This document shows, in pieces, positions 17,025 through 24,903 of a DNA stretch of 40,680 bases (positions are counted from its first letter, which is position 1; each line of letters opens with the position of its first letter). Origin of the DNA: an uncultured Butyrivibrio sp. (GTDB lineage: Bacteria; Bacillota; Clostridia; Lachnospirales; Lachnospiraceae); NCBI GenBank assembly GCA_946546925.1, contig CAMNOS010000008.1:1-40680 (forward strand), given 5' to 3'. The position numbers and the translations under genes were made by a program. The notes under the pieces were generated by a model that saw only the letters and a list, made by a program, of their open reading frames with translations, did not search any database and was not told the DNA's origin.

Positions 17025-17777
17025 ATGAGTGATAACGAGGTTTTAAGAGTAACTGATCTCAACGTCTTTTATAAGAACAGGAAGAGAAAACTCTTTTCAA
17101 ACAATAAGAAAATACAGGCCCTCTTTGATGTGAACGTCGCGGTGGAGGAAGGGGAGGTGCTTGCGATCGCAGGCGAGTCCGGAAGCGGTAAATCGACTCT
17201 TGCAAGGGCAATCGTTGGGATAAACAGGGATTATACCGGAGAAATCTGGCAGAAATATGCTGATCCGCAGATGGTCTTTCAGGATCCATACAGTTCCCTG
17301 AACCCTTCGAAAAAAGTGCGCTGGCTTCTGGAAGAACCTTTAAGGGTCGACAGAACGAGGAAGTGGTCGCCTCTCGAGATGGACAAGCGCGTATATGAGA
17401 TACTGGAAGAAGTAGAACTGCCTGTCGCTCTTTTGGACAGATATCCCTCGCAGCTTTCGGGAGGACAGAGGCAGAGGGTCTGCATAGGCATGGCTCTCAT
17501 GAAATCCCCAAAGCTTCTTATCGCTGACGAACCGGTATCCGCCCTGGATGTGACGATTCAGGCTCAGATCCTTGAACTTTTAGAGAACCTCCACAAGAAG
17601 CACGGGATATCAATTATTTTCATATCTCATGATCTCAGGGTTGTATACAAGATAAGCGACCATGTACTCATCATGAAGGACGGAAGAGTGGTTGAGTATG
17701 GAGAGACCAGGCAGCTGTACAGGTCTCCGCAGGCTCATTACACGAAGAGTCTTCTGAAGGCTGCCGGAATTGTGTAA
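17025..17777 (+). CDS. ABC importer 1 ATPase (OppF/DppF/NikE type)
   Basis: This is the second ATPase, 250 residues, with Walker [10 protein letters not shown] (50-58), Q-loop [12 protein letters not shown], signature LSGGQRQR and Walker [13 protein letters not shown]. An Arg/Lys-rich insertion (RKRKLFSNNKK) in the N-terminal strands is characteristic of the OppF side. Two ATGs are in frame. 17025 is preferred, since GAGGA is six bases before it but abuts the ATG at 17019. Like its partner it lacks the C-terminal extension. It is the last gene of the operon; no clear terminator follows before the promoter at 17813. Confidence 0.92.
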   Translation: MSDNEVLRVTDLNVFYKNRKRKLFSNNKKIQALFDVNVAVEEGEVLAIAGESGSGKSTLARAIVGINRDYTGEIWQKYADPQMVFQDPYSSLNPSKKVRWLLEEPLRVDRTRKWSPLEMDKRVYEILEEVELPVALLDRYPSQLSGGQRQRVCIGMALMKSPKLLIADEPVSALDVTIQAQILELLENLHKKHGISIIFISHDLRVVYKISDHVLIMKDGRVVEYGETRQLYRSPQAHYTKSLLKAAGIV

Positions 17778-17812
17778 ATTTCGTATATTATATCTACAAA
17801 ATACCGAGTTTA

Positions 17813-17841
17813 TTGGATTTTTAGGAATTTTTCATTATAAT
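17813..17841 (+). promoter_or_regulatory. Promoter of the small unknown protein gene
   Basis: TTGGAT (17813-17818) and a perfect TATAAT (17836-17841) are 17 bases apart, leaving a leader of about 70 bases before the start codon. Confidence 0.75.
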
Positions 17842-17917
17842 GGTATAAAGACAGGCCTGTTTAGACCGATATATTCTGTGAATAAATATGTATTATATTT
17901 GAAAGGAGGAATAGGAT

Positions 17918-18328
17918 ATGGCTATGAATGTGAACGGCTACATGCCCGGATTTAACGCATATAATATTCCCTCTGTCAAGGACAACTCACAGATCATCCC
18001 TCCGGTGGAAGACAAGGTAAGACAGGAAAACGCGCCGGCACGGGAGGATAAGAAACAGGATTTTGATCTCTCTGTAGAGGTACCTGCAAGAGAGAACGCT
18101 TCAATCGAGAATGTGGCAATATCCTTTGGACAGTATGACAGTTCATCAATTGACCTCTTCGGAGACATAGGACTTGCATCAAGAGATATGAAACAGGCAA
18201 TATCAGGAATGCAGAAGGATCATATCCTTCACGAGTATCAGTACTTTGTAGGAAAAGACCTGGCAGGAAGAGAGAACCAGAACATCATAGCGGGAAACTC
18301 TGACGGAATTGTTCTTAAACTCAATTGA
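17918..18328 (+). CDS. Small conserved-looking protein of unknown function
   Basis: This gene encodes a 136-residue soluble protein that I do not recognise. It has no signal peptide, membrane segment or Cys motif. The first half is rich in Pro, Asn, Glu and Lys and probably disordered (PAREDKKQ, PARENAS). The second half is more ordered, with FGQYDSSSIDLFG and a helix SRDMKQAISGMQKDHILHEYQYFVG. The start has an excellent AAGGAGGA seven bases upstream, and the gene has its own sigma-A-type promoter and strong terminator, so it is surely expressed. The short modular layout resembles small partner or regulatory proteins, but no function can be assigned. Confidence 0.8.
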   Translation: MAMNVNGYMPGFNAYNIPSVKDNSQIIPPVEDKVRQENAPAREDKKQDFDLSVEVPARENASIENVAISFGQYDSSSIDLFGDIGLASRDMKQAISGMQKDHILHEYQYFVGKDLAGRENQNIIAGNSDGIVLKLN

Positions 18329-18359
18329 CCTGTAGAAATAAGAACCCATAAATAACGTT

Positions 18360-18394
18360 GGCCTAAGAAAGAATGATCTTTCTTAGGCCTTTTT
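18360..18394 (+). terminator. Intrinsic terminator after the small protein gene
   Basis: A perfect 13-bp stem, GGCCTAAGAAAGA (18360-18372) with TCTTTCTTAGGCC (18377-18389), has an ATGA loop and is followed by five T. The AT-rich stretch 18395-18512 shows nothing else recognisable. Confidence 0.92.
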
Positions 18395-18512
18395 GTAAAC
18401 GTTACTTGAATTGGATAGTCGTGTAACTTGTGTACCAGTTAATATTACAACATATATATCTAAAAATAAACTAAAAAAATTATAAAATTTATAAAGAAAA
18501 AAATCGACTTCA

Positions 18513-18521
18513 TGATACAAT
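18513..18521 (+). promoter_or_regulatory. Extended -10 promoter of the YfhO-CotH-VTC cassette
   Basis: TGATACAAT (18513-18521) fits the extended -10 form, and no good -35 is present 16-18 bases upstream. The same nine bases precede nrdR. The predicted transcription start, about 18528, is next to the ATG at 18529, so the mRNA may lack a leader. Confidence 0.5.
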
Positions 18522-18528
18522 ATTCTAT

Positions 18529-21147
18529 ATGTGCGCACATACTAAGACAAACGGAAAAGTTAATATGCTCCACGGAGTTGTTTCGGCTGCCATTGTAGCC
18601 CTCATATTTATTGCTGTGCTTGTCATAGAGGGCATTACTCCTTTCGGCGACGGAACATTTCTTATGTTTGACTTAAAGAGGCAGTATGTGGACTATTATG
18701 CCTATTATAAGACGGTTCTCTCAGGAGAGAACAATGTGCGCTACTCTTTTTCAACAACTCTTGGCTCAGGCACTATAGGCTTTTTTGCCTACTATCTTAC
18801 AAGCCCGTTTCTGGCGCTTTTATCACTTTTTGACAGCAGACATATCTGTACCGGGATAAGCATTGTCATAGGGCTCAAGCTCATTCTGGCAGCCTTTCTG
18901 ATGGATTCTTTTCTTCAGCGCTACATAGGCAGATCTGACAGGATAATTCCTTTTGATGCGAAATCTGTCTCAGTGTATCTGGGGGCTGTCTCCTGGGCTT
19001 TTTCGGGCTTTTTGTTCGCACACAGCATGAATATGATGTGGATGGATGTAGTGATTCTGCTTCCGGTCTATATACTTTGTCTTGAACTTCTTCTTGCGCA
19101 GGACCGCAAGGTTCCCTTTATTGTCGTTCTCTGGGGGATGCTGGTACTCAATTACTACATAACCTATCAGGTAATCCTGTTTACAGTACTCTGGACCATA
19201 ATGAGGCTTTTTGTCTCAGAATACGAAAAGCCCGTGAGGCTGATACTGCGAGTCGCCTGCTGCGGAGTGGTATCCGGTGCCATGTCAGCGGTTCTTCTTC
19301 TTCCGACAGGCATTGAGCTTATGAACAGCCCCAAGGATATAACCAAACTGGGACTTGAGCTTACAGGCAAGAACCTGACACCTGTTGACGTCTTTTCCAA
19401 GCTTCCGACCTTTGCCTATGACTACATCGAAGCGAGGTTTGGATATCCGCAGATTTATTGCGGAATGCTGATGGTATTTCTACTGCTGATGTATTTTATG
19501 AGCAGAAGGATTCCGCTTCGGGAGAGGATAGGGATGCTGGCCATAATTGTCATCATGCTTGCATCCTTCTGTCTGGATATCCTGAACATTATCTGGCACG
19601 CAGGAATGGAACCGTCAGGTCATCCTTACAGACAGGCATATCTGTTCGTGTTCGTGATGATACTCTGTGGTGTCAGGGCGCTCTCAGACCTTGAGAGCGG
19701 GATAACTCCGGTCAATATGGGAATATCTTTTGCCTTGATGGCAGTGACACTCTACCTGATAAGACTTGGCAGATACGACCATGTCTCTGACTATACGATA
19801 CTTGCAGGATATGCGTTTGTCATTTTCTACGCAGGTGTTTTTATAATTTTCCTCGCAAGTACGAGGAGAAAGAAGAAACTGATCCCGTTTATCTTTTGCC
19901 TTGTCTTTTTATCCAATGCAGCGGACCTTACAGCCAATGCTGTTTACACCTACCATTATCAGGCGATGCTCAGCGAAAAGGCCGGCGAATACTCACTTAC
20001 GGTGTCGAATAACCTTGAAGCTGTCAATTTTGTCAAAAAGAAAGACAAGTCTTTTTACAGAATGGAGAACCTAAAGCCCAGACAGCAGAATGATGCCCTT
20101 GCCTACAACTATAACGGAATAACCCACTACAGCTCTGCGGGAATGATCTATGTCAGGTATTTTCTGCAGAGGCTGGGATTTAACGATGACAATCTATATA
20201 CGAGCTACGGCAGTGACAACACTGAGACCGCGGACAGCATCCTTGGCCTGAAGTACCATATCTCAGATGACGGGGCTCTGACCCAATACAATTACGAGCA
20301 GATTTTTGACTCTGCTGTGGATGTATATGAGAATCCATATCCGATGTCTGTTGCGGTACAGACCAGCGGATTTGACCTTGCGGGAATATCGGATCCTGCT
20401 GACAATAAAGCCGACAGCAATCTGTCCCATGTCCCGGCGCTGGATGCTTTTGCACTGCAGGAGGAGATATATGCAAGACTCCTCGGAAGGCAGGTTCATA
20501 TATTTGACGATGCCGCTGTGACTAAGTCAGAGCTAATGAGTGAGAACGAAAAGTATTTCTACGATTTTGAGGTTACATCTGAAAGGGACGGCGAGATGTA
20601 CATGTACATCGACGGTCTTATCGGAGAAGCTCTGAATCTGTCCCTATTTGTAGACGATGAATTCCTGACATCCTACGGCAATGCCTCCTGTACCAAGGTT
20701 TTGAAGCTTGGATACAGGAACAGGGGAGACAAGCTCAGGGTCCGTCTGCAGGGCGAAAACAGGGACGATAATTTCGGAAAGGCAAGATTTGTAACCGAGA
20801 ACGTGGATGAACTTGAGAGAGCTTATAAAGAGCTTGAAAGCCGCTTTTGCAATGTGACCAAAAAGTCATCTTCGAACATTCTTATTAAGACCGGTGACTG
20901 CGACGGAGTGTTCCTGACCGTGCCTTTTGAAGAGGGATGGACGGTCATGGTGGATGGCAGGGCCACTGAGCCCGTTGCCATATATGACTCCCTTACTTAT
21001 ATTCCGATTGCAAACAGCGCATCTTCTCACACGATCGATATGACCTTTATGCCTGTGGGAATATGGGTCGGGGTTGTACTGTCGCTCCTTGGCCTTTTGA
21101 TTCTTGTTTATATTGCGCTTTCCGGCAAGAATGGGATTTTGTTATGA
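18529..21147 (+). CDS. YfhO-family polytopic membrane protein (GT-C-like)
   Basis: This 872-residue protein has about 12 membrane helices in the first 470 residues, a long extracellular C-terminal region (about 480-840) and one last helix (about 846-866). After the first helix the outer loop carries GDGTFLMFDLKRQYVDYY, with acidic residues D41 and D48 as expected for a GT-C-type active site. YfhO proteins in Bacillus and Listeria take part in glycosylating lipoteichoic acid, using undecaprenyl-linked sugars; the same here is inference. The ATG at 18529 lacks a Shine-Dalgarno sequence; the ATG at 18565 is the alternative. Its stop overlaps the CotH start (ATGA), making it the first gene of a coupled cassette. 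Confidence 0.85.
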   Translation: MCAHTKTNGKVNMLHGVVSAAIVALIFIAVLVIEGITPFGDGTFLMFDLKRQYVDYYAYYKTVLSGENNVRYSFSTTLGSGTIGFFAYYLTSPFLALLSLFDSRHICTGISIVIGLKLILAAFLMDSFLQRYIGRSDRIIPFDAKSVSVYLGAVSWAFSGFLFAHSMNMMWMDVVILLPVYILCLELLLAQDRKVPFIVVLWGMLVLNYYITYQVILFTVLWTIMRLFVSEYEKPVRLILRVACCGVVSGAMSAVLLLPTGIELMNSPKDITKLGLELTGKNLTPVDVFSKLPTFAYDYIEARFGYPQIYCGMLMVFLLLMYFMSRRIPLRERIGMLAIIVIMLASFCLDILNIIWHAGMEPSGHPYRQAYLFVFVMILCGVRALSDLESGITPVNMGISFALMAVTLYLIRLGRYDHVSDYTILAGYAFVIFYAGVFIIFLASTRRKKKLIPFIFCLVFLSNAADLTANAVYTYHYQAMLSEKAGEYSLTVSNNLEAVNFVKKKDKSFYRMENLKPRQQNDALAYNYNGITHYSSAGMIYVRYFLQRLGFNDDNLYTSYGSDNTETADSILGLKYHISDDGALTQYNYEQIFDSAVDVYENPYPMSVAVQTSGFDLAGISDPADNKADSNLSHVPALDAFALQEEIYARLLGRQVHIFDDAAVTKSELMSENEKYFYDFEVTSERDGEMYMYIDGLIGEALNLSLFVDDEFLTSYGNASCTKVLKLGYRNRGDKLRVRLQGENRDDNFGKARFVTENVDELERAYKELESRFCNVTKKSSSNILIKTGDCDGVFLTVPFEEGWTVMVDGRATEPVAIYDSLTYIPIANSASSHTIDMTFMPVGIWVGVVLSLLGLLILVYIALSGKNGILL

Positions 21148-22673
21148 AAAAGAATCACCACCTTCTTATCAAGCTTGCAGTTATTTTTTTCTGCGTGCTT
21201 TCGGTAGCTTTTTTGACGGCTAAGAGCATTGACAGAACGGGCTTGGATGAAACTTATTTTATGTACGCTACCTGCGACGGAATGAAGATAAATGTCTTTT
21301 CGTCAGATGGGGACTATTATCTCTTTCTGCCGGCTTTTGCCAAGGAGGAGGATCTTCATTACTCCTATGAGGCTTTGAAACACGATATTAAGGTATTAAA
21401 GTCCGACAGCCTTCCTGCGATATTCATTTCTACCAATTCAGGCTCAATTGACGGCATACTTGCCGACAAGGAATACAAGGAAGCCGGTAAGATGACTGTG
21501 ATCGGACCGGATGGTTTTAAGCACATCTCTGTCGGTCTTGAATACATGAAGGGAAGAGGTAACTACTCCTGGAACAACTGGGACAAAAAGCCCTTCAAGA
21601 TAAAGCTCAACAGGAGTGCATCGATACTGGGACTTGGTGAGGGAGAGGACTTTTGCCTTCTCGCCAATGCTTCGGATCCTACACTTATAAGGAATGACCT
21701 GGCAAGGCGACTGGAAATGGCAGTCGGAATTCCATACGCATCTGTCGGCAGATTTACTGATCTATATGTCAACGGGGATTACATGGGTAACTACTATCTT
21801 TGCCCGAGCATAGAGATTGGTGCTGACAGGATCGACATCACCGACATGGATGAGGTCCAGGACAAGGTCATAAAAAGACTCAACAGAGATGCGATAAGCG
21901 TCTATGAAACTCCGACTCTGCGCGGGTGGAATCTGCCTGAGTCTGTGGATGATATTACCGGCGGATACCTTGTTGAGAGGGAATTCGGCGACAGGTATGA
22001 CCTGGAATACGGCAGTTTCAATAATGGCTTTGTCACAGCAAGGGGAGAACACTATATTGTCTTATCTCCACGGTACTGTACCGTATCTGAGATAAACTAT
22101 ATATCAGATTTTTTCCAGAAAGCTGAGGATGAGATATTTGGCGGGGGTAACTTTGCCGAATATATCGACACGGAGTCTTTTGTCAGAAGATATCTTGTGG
22201 AAGAGGTCCTGAAAAATTATGACGGCGGTGTGAGCAGTGCCTACTATTACAAGGACAAAGACGCAGTTGACGGGCATATCTATGCCGGACCCGGATGGGA
22301 TTTTGACATGAGCCTGGGCAATTATCTGGACTGGATGGAGTATGCATCTGAGGATGCCACCGGGATAACAAAGCTATATCTGTCCGAGCACTCAAGCATA
22401 GTCTTCAGGCGCCTCATCGGGGACGATGACTTTGACAGGATCGTGAGGGATTCTTTTACGACAGATGTCCTTCCTTTTTTTGAAGAGGTTCTTGATACGG
22501 GGCTGGATAAGTATGAAAAAGAGCTTTCGGCGTCGGCTGCAATGGACAGCATACGCTGGAGCGACATGTACCGTGAAAAAGGCTATACTACCAATGACAG
22601 CGCGCAGTATAATAACCTGAAAAGCTTTATTGAGGAGAGGCTAGCCTTTCTTCAAGGAGAATGGTCTGACTGA
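21144..22673 (+). CDS. CotH-family atypical kinase, membrane-anchored
   Basis: This 509-residue protein has one N-terminal membrane helix (about 8-25) and an extracellular CotH domain. Visible family motifs are KGRGNYSWNNWDKKPFKIKL (136-155), which includes the nucleotide-binding lysines, NASDPTLIRNDLARRL, GNYYL, and GPGWDFDMSLGN, with D386 and D388 in the metal-binding position. CotH of B. subtilis phosphorylates spore coat proteins; relatives occur widely in non-sporulating bacteria on secreted or surface proteins. Its start overlaps the YfhO stop and its stop overlaps the VTC start. The ATG at 21144 is chosen because an upstream in-frame ATG at 21063 would add 27 non-signal residues inside yfhO. 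Confidence 0.88.
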   Translation: MKKNHHLLIKLAVIFFCVLSVAFLTAKSIDRTGLDETYFMYATCDGMKINVFSSDGDYYLFLPAFAKEEDLHYSYEALKHDIKVLKSDSLPAIFISTNSGSIDGILADKEYKEAGKMTVIGPDGFKHISVGLEYMKGRGNYSWNNWDKKPFKIKLNRSASILGLGEGEDFCLLANASDPTLIRNDLARRLEMAVGIPYASVGRFTDLYVNGDYMGNYYLCPSIEIGADRIDITDMDEVQDKVIKRLNRDAISVYETPTLRGWNLPESVDDITGGYLVEREFGDRYDLEYGSFNNGFVTARGEHYIVLSPRYCTVSEINYISDFFQKAEDEIFGGGNFAEYIDTESFVRRYLVEEVLKNYDGGVSSAYYYKDKDAVDGHIYAGPGWDFDMSLGNYLDWMEYASEDATGITKLYLSEHSSIVFRRLIGDDDFDRIVRDSFTTDVLPFFEEVLDTGLDKYEKELSASAAMDSIRWSDMYREKGYTTNDSAQYNNLKSFIEERLAFLQGEWSD

Positions 22674-23392
22674 TGTATTACAGAGTTGAAGATAAATATA
22701 TTATCTACGAAGATCAAATAGCATATCTGAGGATGCGCCTTGAGCAGGTAATGGAGAAAGACTCCCACGGAGAAGGGGGCGGATACCTCATAAGGAGCAT
22801 CTACTTCGATGATATGTTGGGAAGCGCTCTTTTTGAGAACGAGTCAGGTGTAGATGAGCGCAGCAAATTCAGGATAAGGTCATACGACCTTGATGACTCC
22901 TTCATAAGACTTGAGGAAAAGAGTAAAAAGAGCGGTTTTACCCACAAAGATTCTGCAGTAATCGGAAAGAACTGCGTGCTTGAACTTATCAAAAATGCCG
23001 GGACGGCGGGGAGCGCTGCTGCTTCAAAGTGCCTTCTTTCTGAGGATGGTTTTCTTTGCAAAAAGCTCTATACATATATGAACACAAGGCTTATGTATCC
23101 GGTGAACATCGTGGAATACAAGAGGGAAGCCTTCGTTGAGAGAGCCGGCAATGTAAGGATAACCTTTGACCGCAATATCAGTGCATCGGATGATGTTGAG
23201 CGCTTTTTTGAAAGGGATATTCATGGGACTCCTGTCATGGAGAAGGGAGCCCATATTCTGGAAGTCAAGTATGATGAATTCCTTCCGGATCATATAAGGA
23301 AAATAATTGATACAGGGTCTCTTAGCAGAACGGCTTTTTCCAAATACACCATGGCCGCAAAATGGAGAGAACAGAACGGAGAGTGCTTATGA
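22673..23392 (+). CDS. VTC-domain polyphosphate polymerase family protein
   Basis: This 239-residue cytoplasmic protein consists of one VTC domain, the triphosphate-tunnel fold that in yeast Vtc4 makes polyphosphate from ATP. The basic and acidic residues that line the tunnel can be followed along the sequence: R4 and K8, KFRIR (R67, R69), LEEKSKKSG (E82, K83), VEYKR (K150, R151), DRN (R167), ILEVKYDE (E197, K199) and FSKY (K224). All expected positions look intact, so it is probably catalytic. It overlaps both neighbours by one to four bases (TGATG and ATGA). Whether the product is polyphosphate, and where it goes, is unknown. Confidence 0.87.
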   Translation: MYYRVEDKYIIYEDQIAYLRMRLEQVMEKDSHGEGGGYLIRSIYFDDMLGSALFENESGVDERSKFRIRSYDLDDSFIRLEEKSKKSGFTHKDSAVIGKNCVLELIKNAGTAGSAAASKCLLSEDGFLCKKLYTYMNTRLMYPVNIVEYKREAFVERAGNVRITFDRNISASDDVERFFERDIHGTPVMEKGAHILEVKYDEFLPDHIRKIIDTGSLSRTAFSKYTMAAKWREQNGECL

Positions 23393-24063
23393 GTTTTCAG
23401 GATGTGATCAAAAAATCAGTGATGGAGGGGTTTACAGCCAATGACATACCTCTGGCGCAGATGGTATCAATTCTTGCGATCGCCTTTCTGATAGGCGTCT
23501 ATATCTTTTTTATATACAGACTTGTCAACAGGTCGGCTCTTTATAACAGGAGCTTTCACGTGGCCATGGCGATGATATCCGTGGTAACTGCAGGGATAAT
23601 CGTTGCAATGCAGTCGAGCATAGTCATTTCTCTGGGTATGGTCGGTGCTCTGTCCATAGTCAGGTTCAGAACGGCCATCAAGGACACCATGGATCTTCTG
23701 TTTCTGTTCTGGTCCATCGGAGAGGGGATAATCTGCGGCGCCGGGCTCTTTGAGCTTGCAGTGATCGTGGCTCTTGTGGTTACAGCGGGTATCTTCATCC
23801 TCGAACTTGTTCCCATAAGCAAAAAGCCCTACGTCCTTATTGTCAATTCTTCCGATACGGGAGCTGAGGAGGAGATACTTAAGCGGGTATCAGAGAACAG
23901 CAGATCCTATAAGGTAAAGTCAAGGAATCTTAAAAAGACCGGGCTCGATATGATCATTGAGGTTTCCACCAGATCGGAAAAAGAGCTTATGGAAGCTCTG
24001 AATTCGATTGAAAAGGTAGAGAACATTTCACTTCTTACCCATGAGGGAGAGCTTAGAATATAG
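23389..24063 (+). CDS. DUF4956 membrane protein
   Basis: This 224-residue protein has about four membrane helices in residues 24-141 and a soluble C-terminal domain of about 80 residues with a ferredoxin-like strand-helix pattern (KPYVLIVNSSD, LDMIIEVS, ISLLTHEGEL). The family signature SLGMVGALSIVRFRTAIKD (81-99) followed by DLLFLFWSIGEGIICGAG is complete. DUF4956 resembles the MgtC-type membrane fold. In genomes it often accompanies VTC-domain and CotH proteins (from memory, not checked here). Function is unknown; a membrane channel or scaffold for the VTC product is a reasonable guess. It is the last gene of the cassette, followed by a terminator. Confidence 0.88.
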   Translation: MSFQDVIKKSVMEGFTANDIPLAQMVSILAIAFLIGVYIFFIYRLVNRSALYNRSFHVAMAMISVVTAGIIVAMQSSIVISLGMVGALSIVRFRTAIKDTMDLLFLFWSIGEGIICGAGLFELAVIVALVVTAGIFILELVPISKKPYVLIVNSSDTGAEEEILKRVSENSRSYKVKSRNLKKTGLDMIIEVSTRSEKELMEALNSIEKVENISLLTHEGELRI

Positions 24064-24082
24064 AAGTCATGAACATAAGAAA

Positions 24083-24114
24083 ACCACCTGTGTACTTGCA
24101 GGTGGTGCTTTTTT
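24083..24114 (+). terminator. Intrinsic terminator after the DUF4956 gene
   Basis: ACCACCTG (24083-24090) pairs with CAGGTGGT (24099-24106), and GCTTTTTT follows. Confidence 0.88.
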
Positions 24115-24122
24115 GGGAGGAG

Positions 24123-24151
24123 GGGTTGTCTGGTGGGGAACCGGACAACCC
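24123..24151. other. Strong GC-rich hairpin without T-run
   Basis: GGGTTGTCTGG (24123-24133) pairs with CCGGACAACCC (24141-24151), 11 pairs including one G-T, around a 7-base loop. No T-run follows on either strand. It stands in a gene-free region nine bases after the preceding terminator. No function is assigned. Confidence 0.6.
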
Positions 24152-24477
24152 GTGTATGAAAAAAAGTATTGTTGGGGGTTCAGAAGTTGTGTCCTTCTGA
24201 TGAATATTACTATAAAGGGTAAATTTGGACAATTTATGTCAGAACTCTAAAAGAAATATAATCTATTATAAAATAAAAACAAACTTCATAAACTAAAAAA
24301 CAGATTGGAGATTTACTTTCCCGGAAGGCGCATAAAGCCTGTAATTCTGTTTCATTTTGACCGAATTAATGTGTTTTTGGTGTAGATTTTCGGACGGGAA
24401 TCGTATATCATATAAATAGATAATATTAACGCGATTTTTTCTTGCTATGATTGGAATAGATAGAAGAGAACTAAGAG

Positions 24478-24562
24478 CAGCAAAAGCTGAGAAGGTTTTG
24501 TAAAGCTTATGCTGAAAGGATAAAGAGATCCTGCGCATATCATTCGTGCGTGGGGTCTTTTT
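24478..24562 (+). ncRNA. Possible small RNA 3' part: two hairpins, the second a terminator
   Basis: CAGCAAAAGCT (24478-24488) pairs with AGCTTATGCTG (24504-24514), with one mismatch. A 12-bp stem with three G-T pairs follows, 24526-24537 with 24547-24558, ending in TTTTT. No gene ends here, since the last stop is at 24063 and its own terminator is at 24083, so this terminator must end some other transcript. A TATAAT at 24257-24262 with only a weak -35 could start a transcript of about 290 bases. No known RNA family was recognised. Confidence 0.4.
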
Positions 24563-24702
24563 AATTGTTTCCAACCAAATAGACTGAATTGTATACATAA
24601 AAACATTAATTCAATTTATGTCCGTCTATGAAAGACAAGTGTCTTTTGCTGACAAATTCTTGATGTATATTAATCAATTGTAGCGATTTTAACCTTGAAT
24701 AC

Positions 24703-24731
24703 TTGACATAAAGTAATATAAATTTTAAACT
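24703..24731 (+). promoter_or_regulatory. Promoter of the Opp operon 2 leader
   Basis: TTGACA (24703-24708) and TAAACT (24726-24731) are 17 bases apart. The -35 is perfect and the -10 is moderate. It would give a leader of about 165 bases before the first permease. Confidence 0.6.
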
Positions 24732-24852
24732 TAACGAGACTTGCATATGGATATAAAACGTTAAGTGCAATGACGTACGGGCAAGTAGTATGTGATTGCA
24801 TTTTTTATGTCATAATCTATTGTTTTAATGCGGCAAAGTGGTAACGCTTTGC
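24729..24852 (+). promoter_or_regulatory. Structured leader with possible attenuator before Opp operon 2
   Basis: Three pairings are visible. (a) ACTTAACG (24729-24736) with CGTTAAGT (24759-24766). (b) AAGTGCAAT (24763-24771) with ATTGCATTT (24795-24803), running into six T, like a terminator. (c) GCAAAGTG (24833-24840) with CGCTTTGC (24845-24852), closed by a GTAA tetraloop. Pairings (a) and (b) share bases 24763-24766 and exclude each other, the arrangement of an antiterminator and terminator. No known riboswitch consensus was recognised. Pairing (a) overlaps the -10, so it could instead be an operator. Confidence 0.45.
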
Positions 24853-24903
24853 GGGGATGATATATGCAGTCAGTTTTATCATTAAGAAATGGGTGGAGAA
24901 GCT

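Noticed and set aside
21144-22673. CotH gene taken as evidence of sporulation.
   Set aside because: CotH-type kinases are widespread outside spore formers, and no sporulation gene is present in the window; the sigE-sigG block is absent from its usual place.
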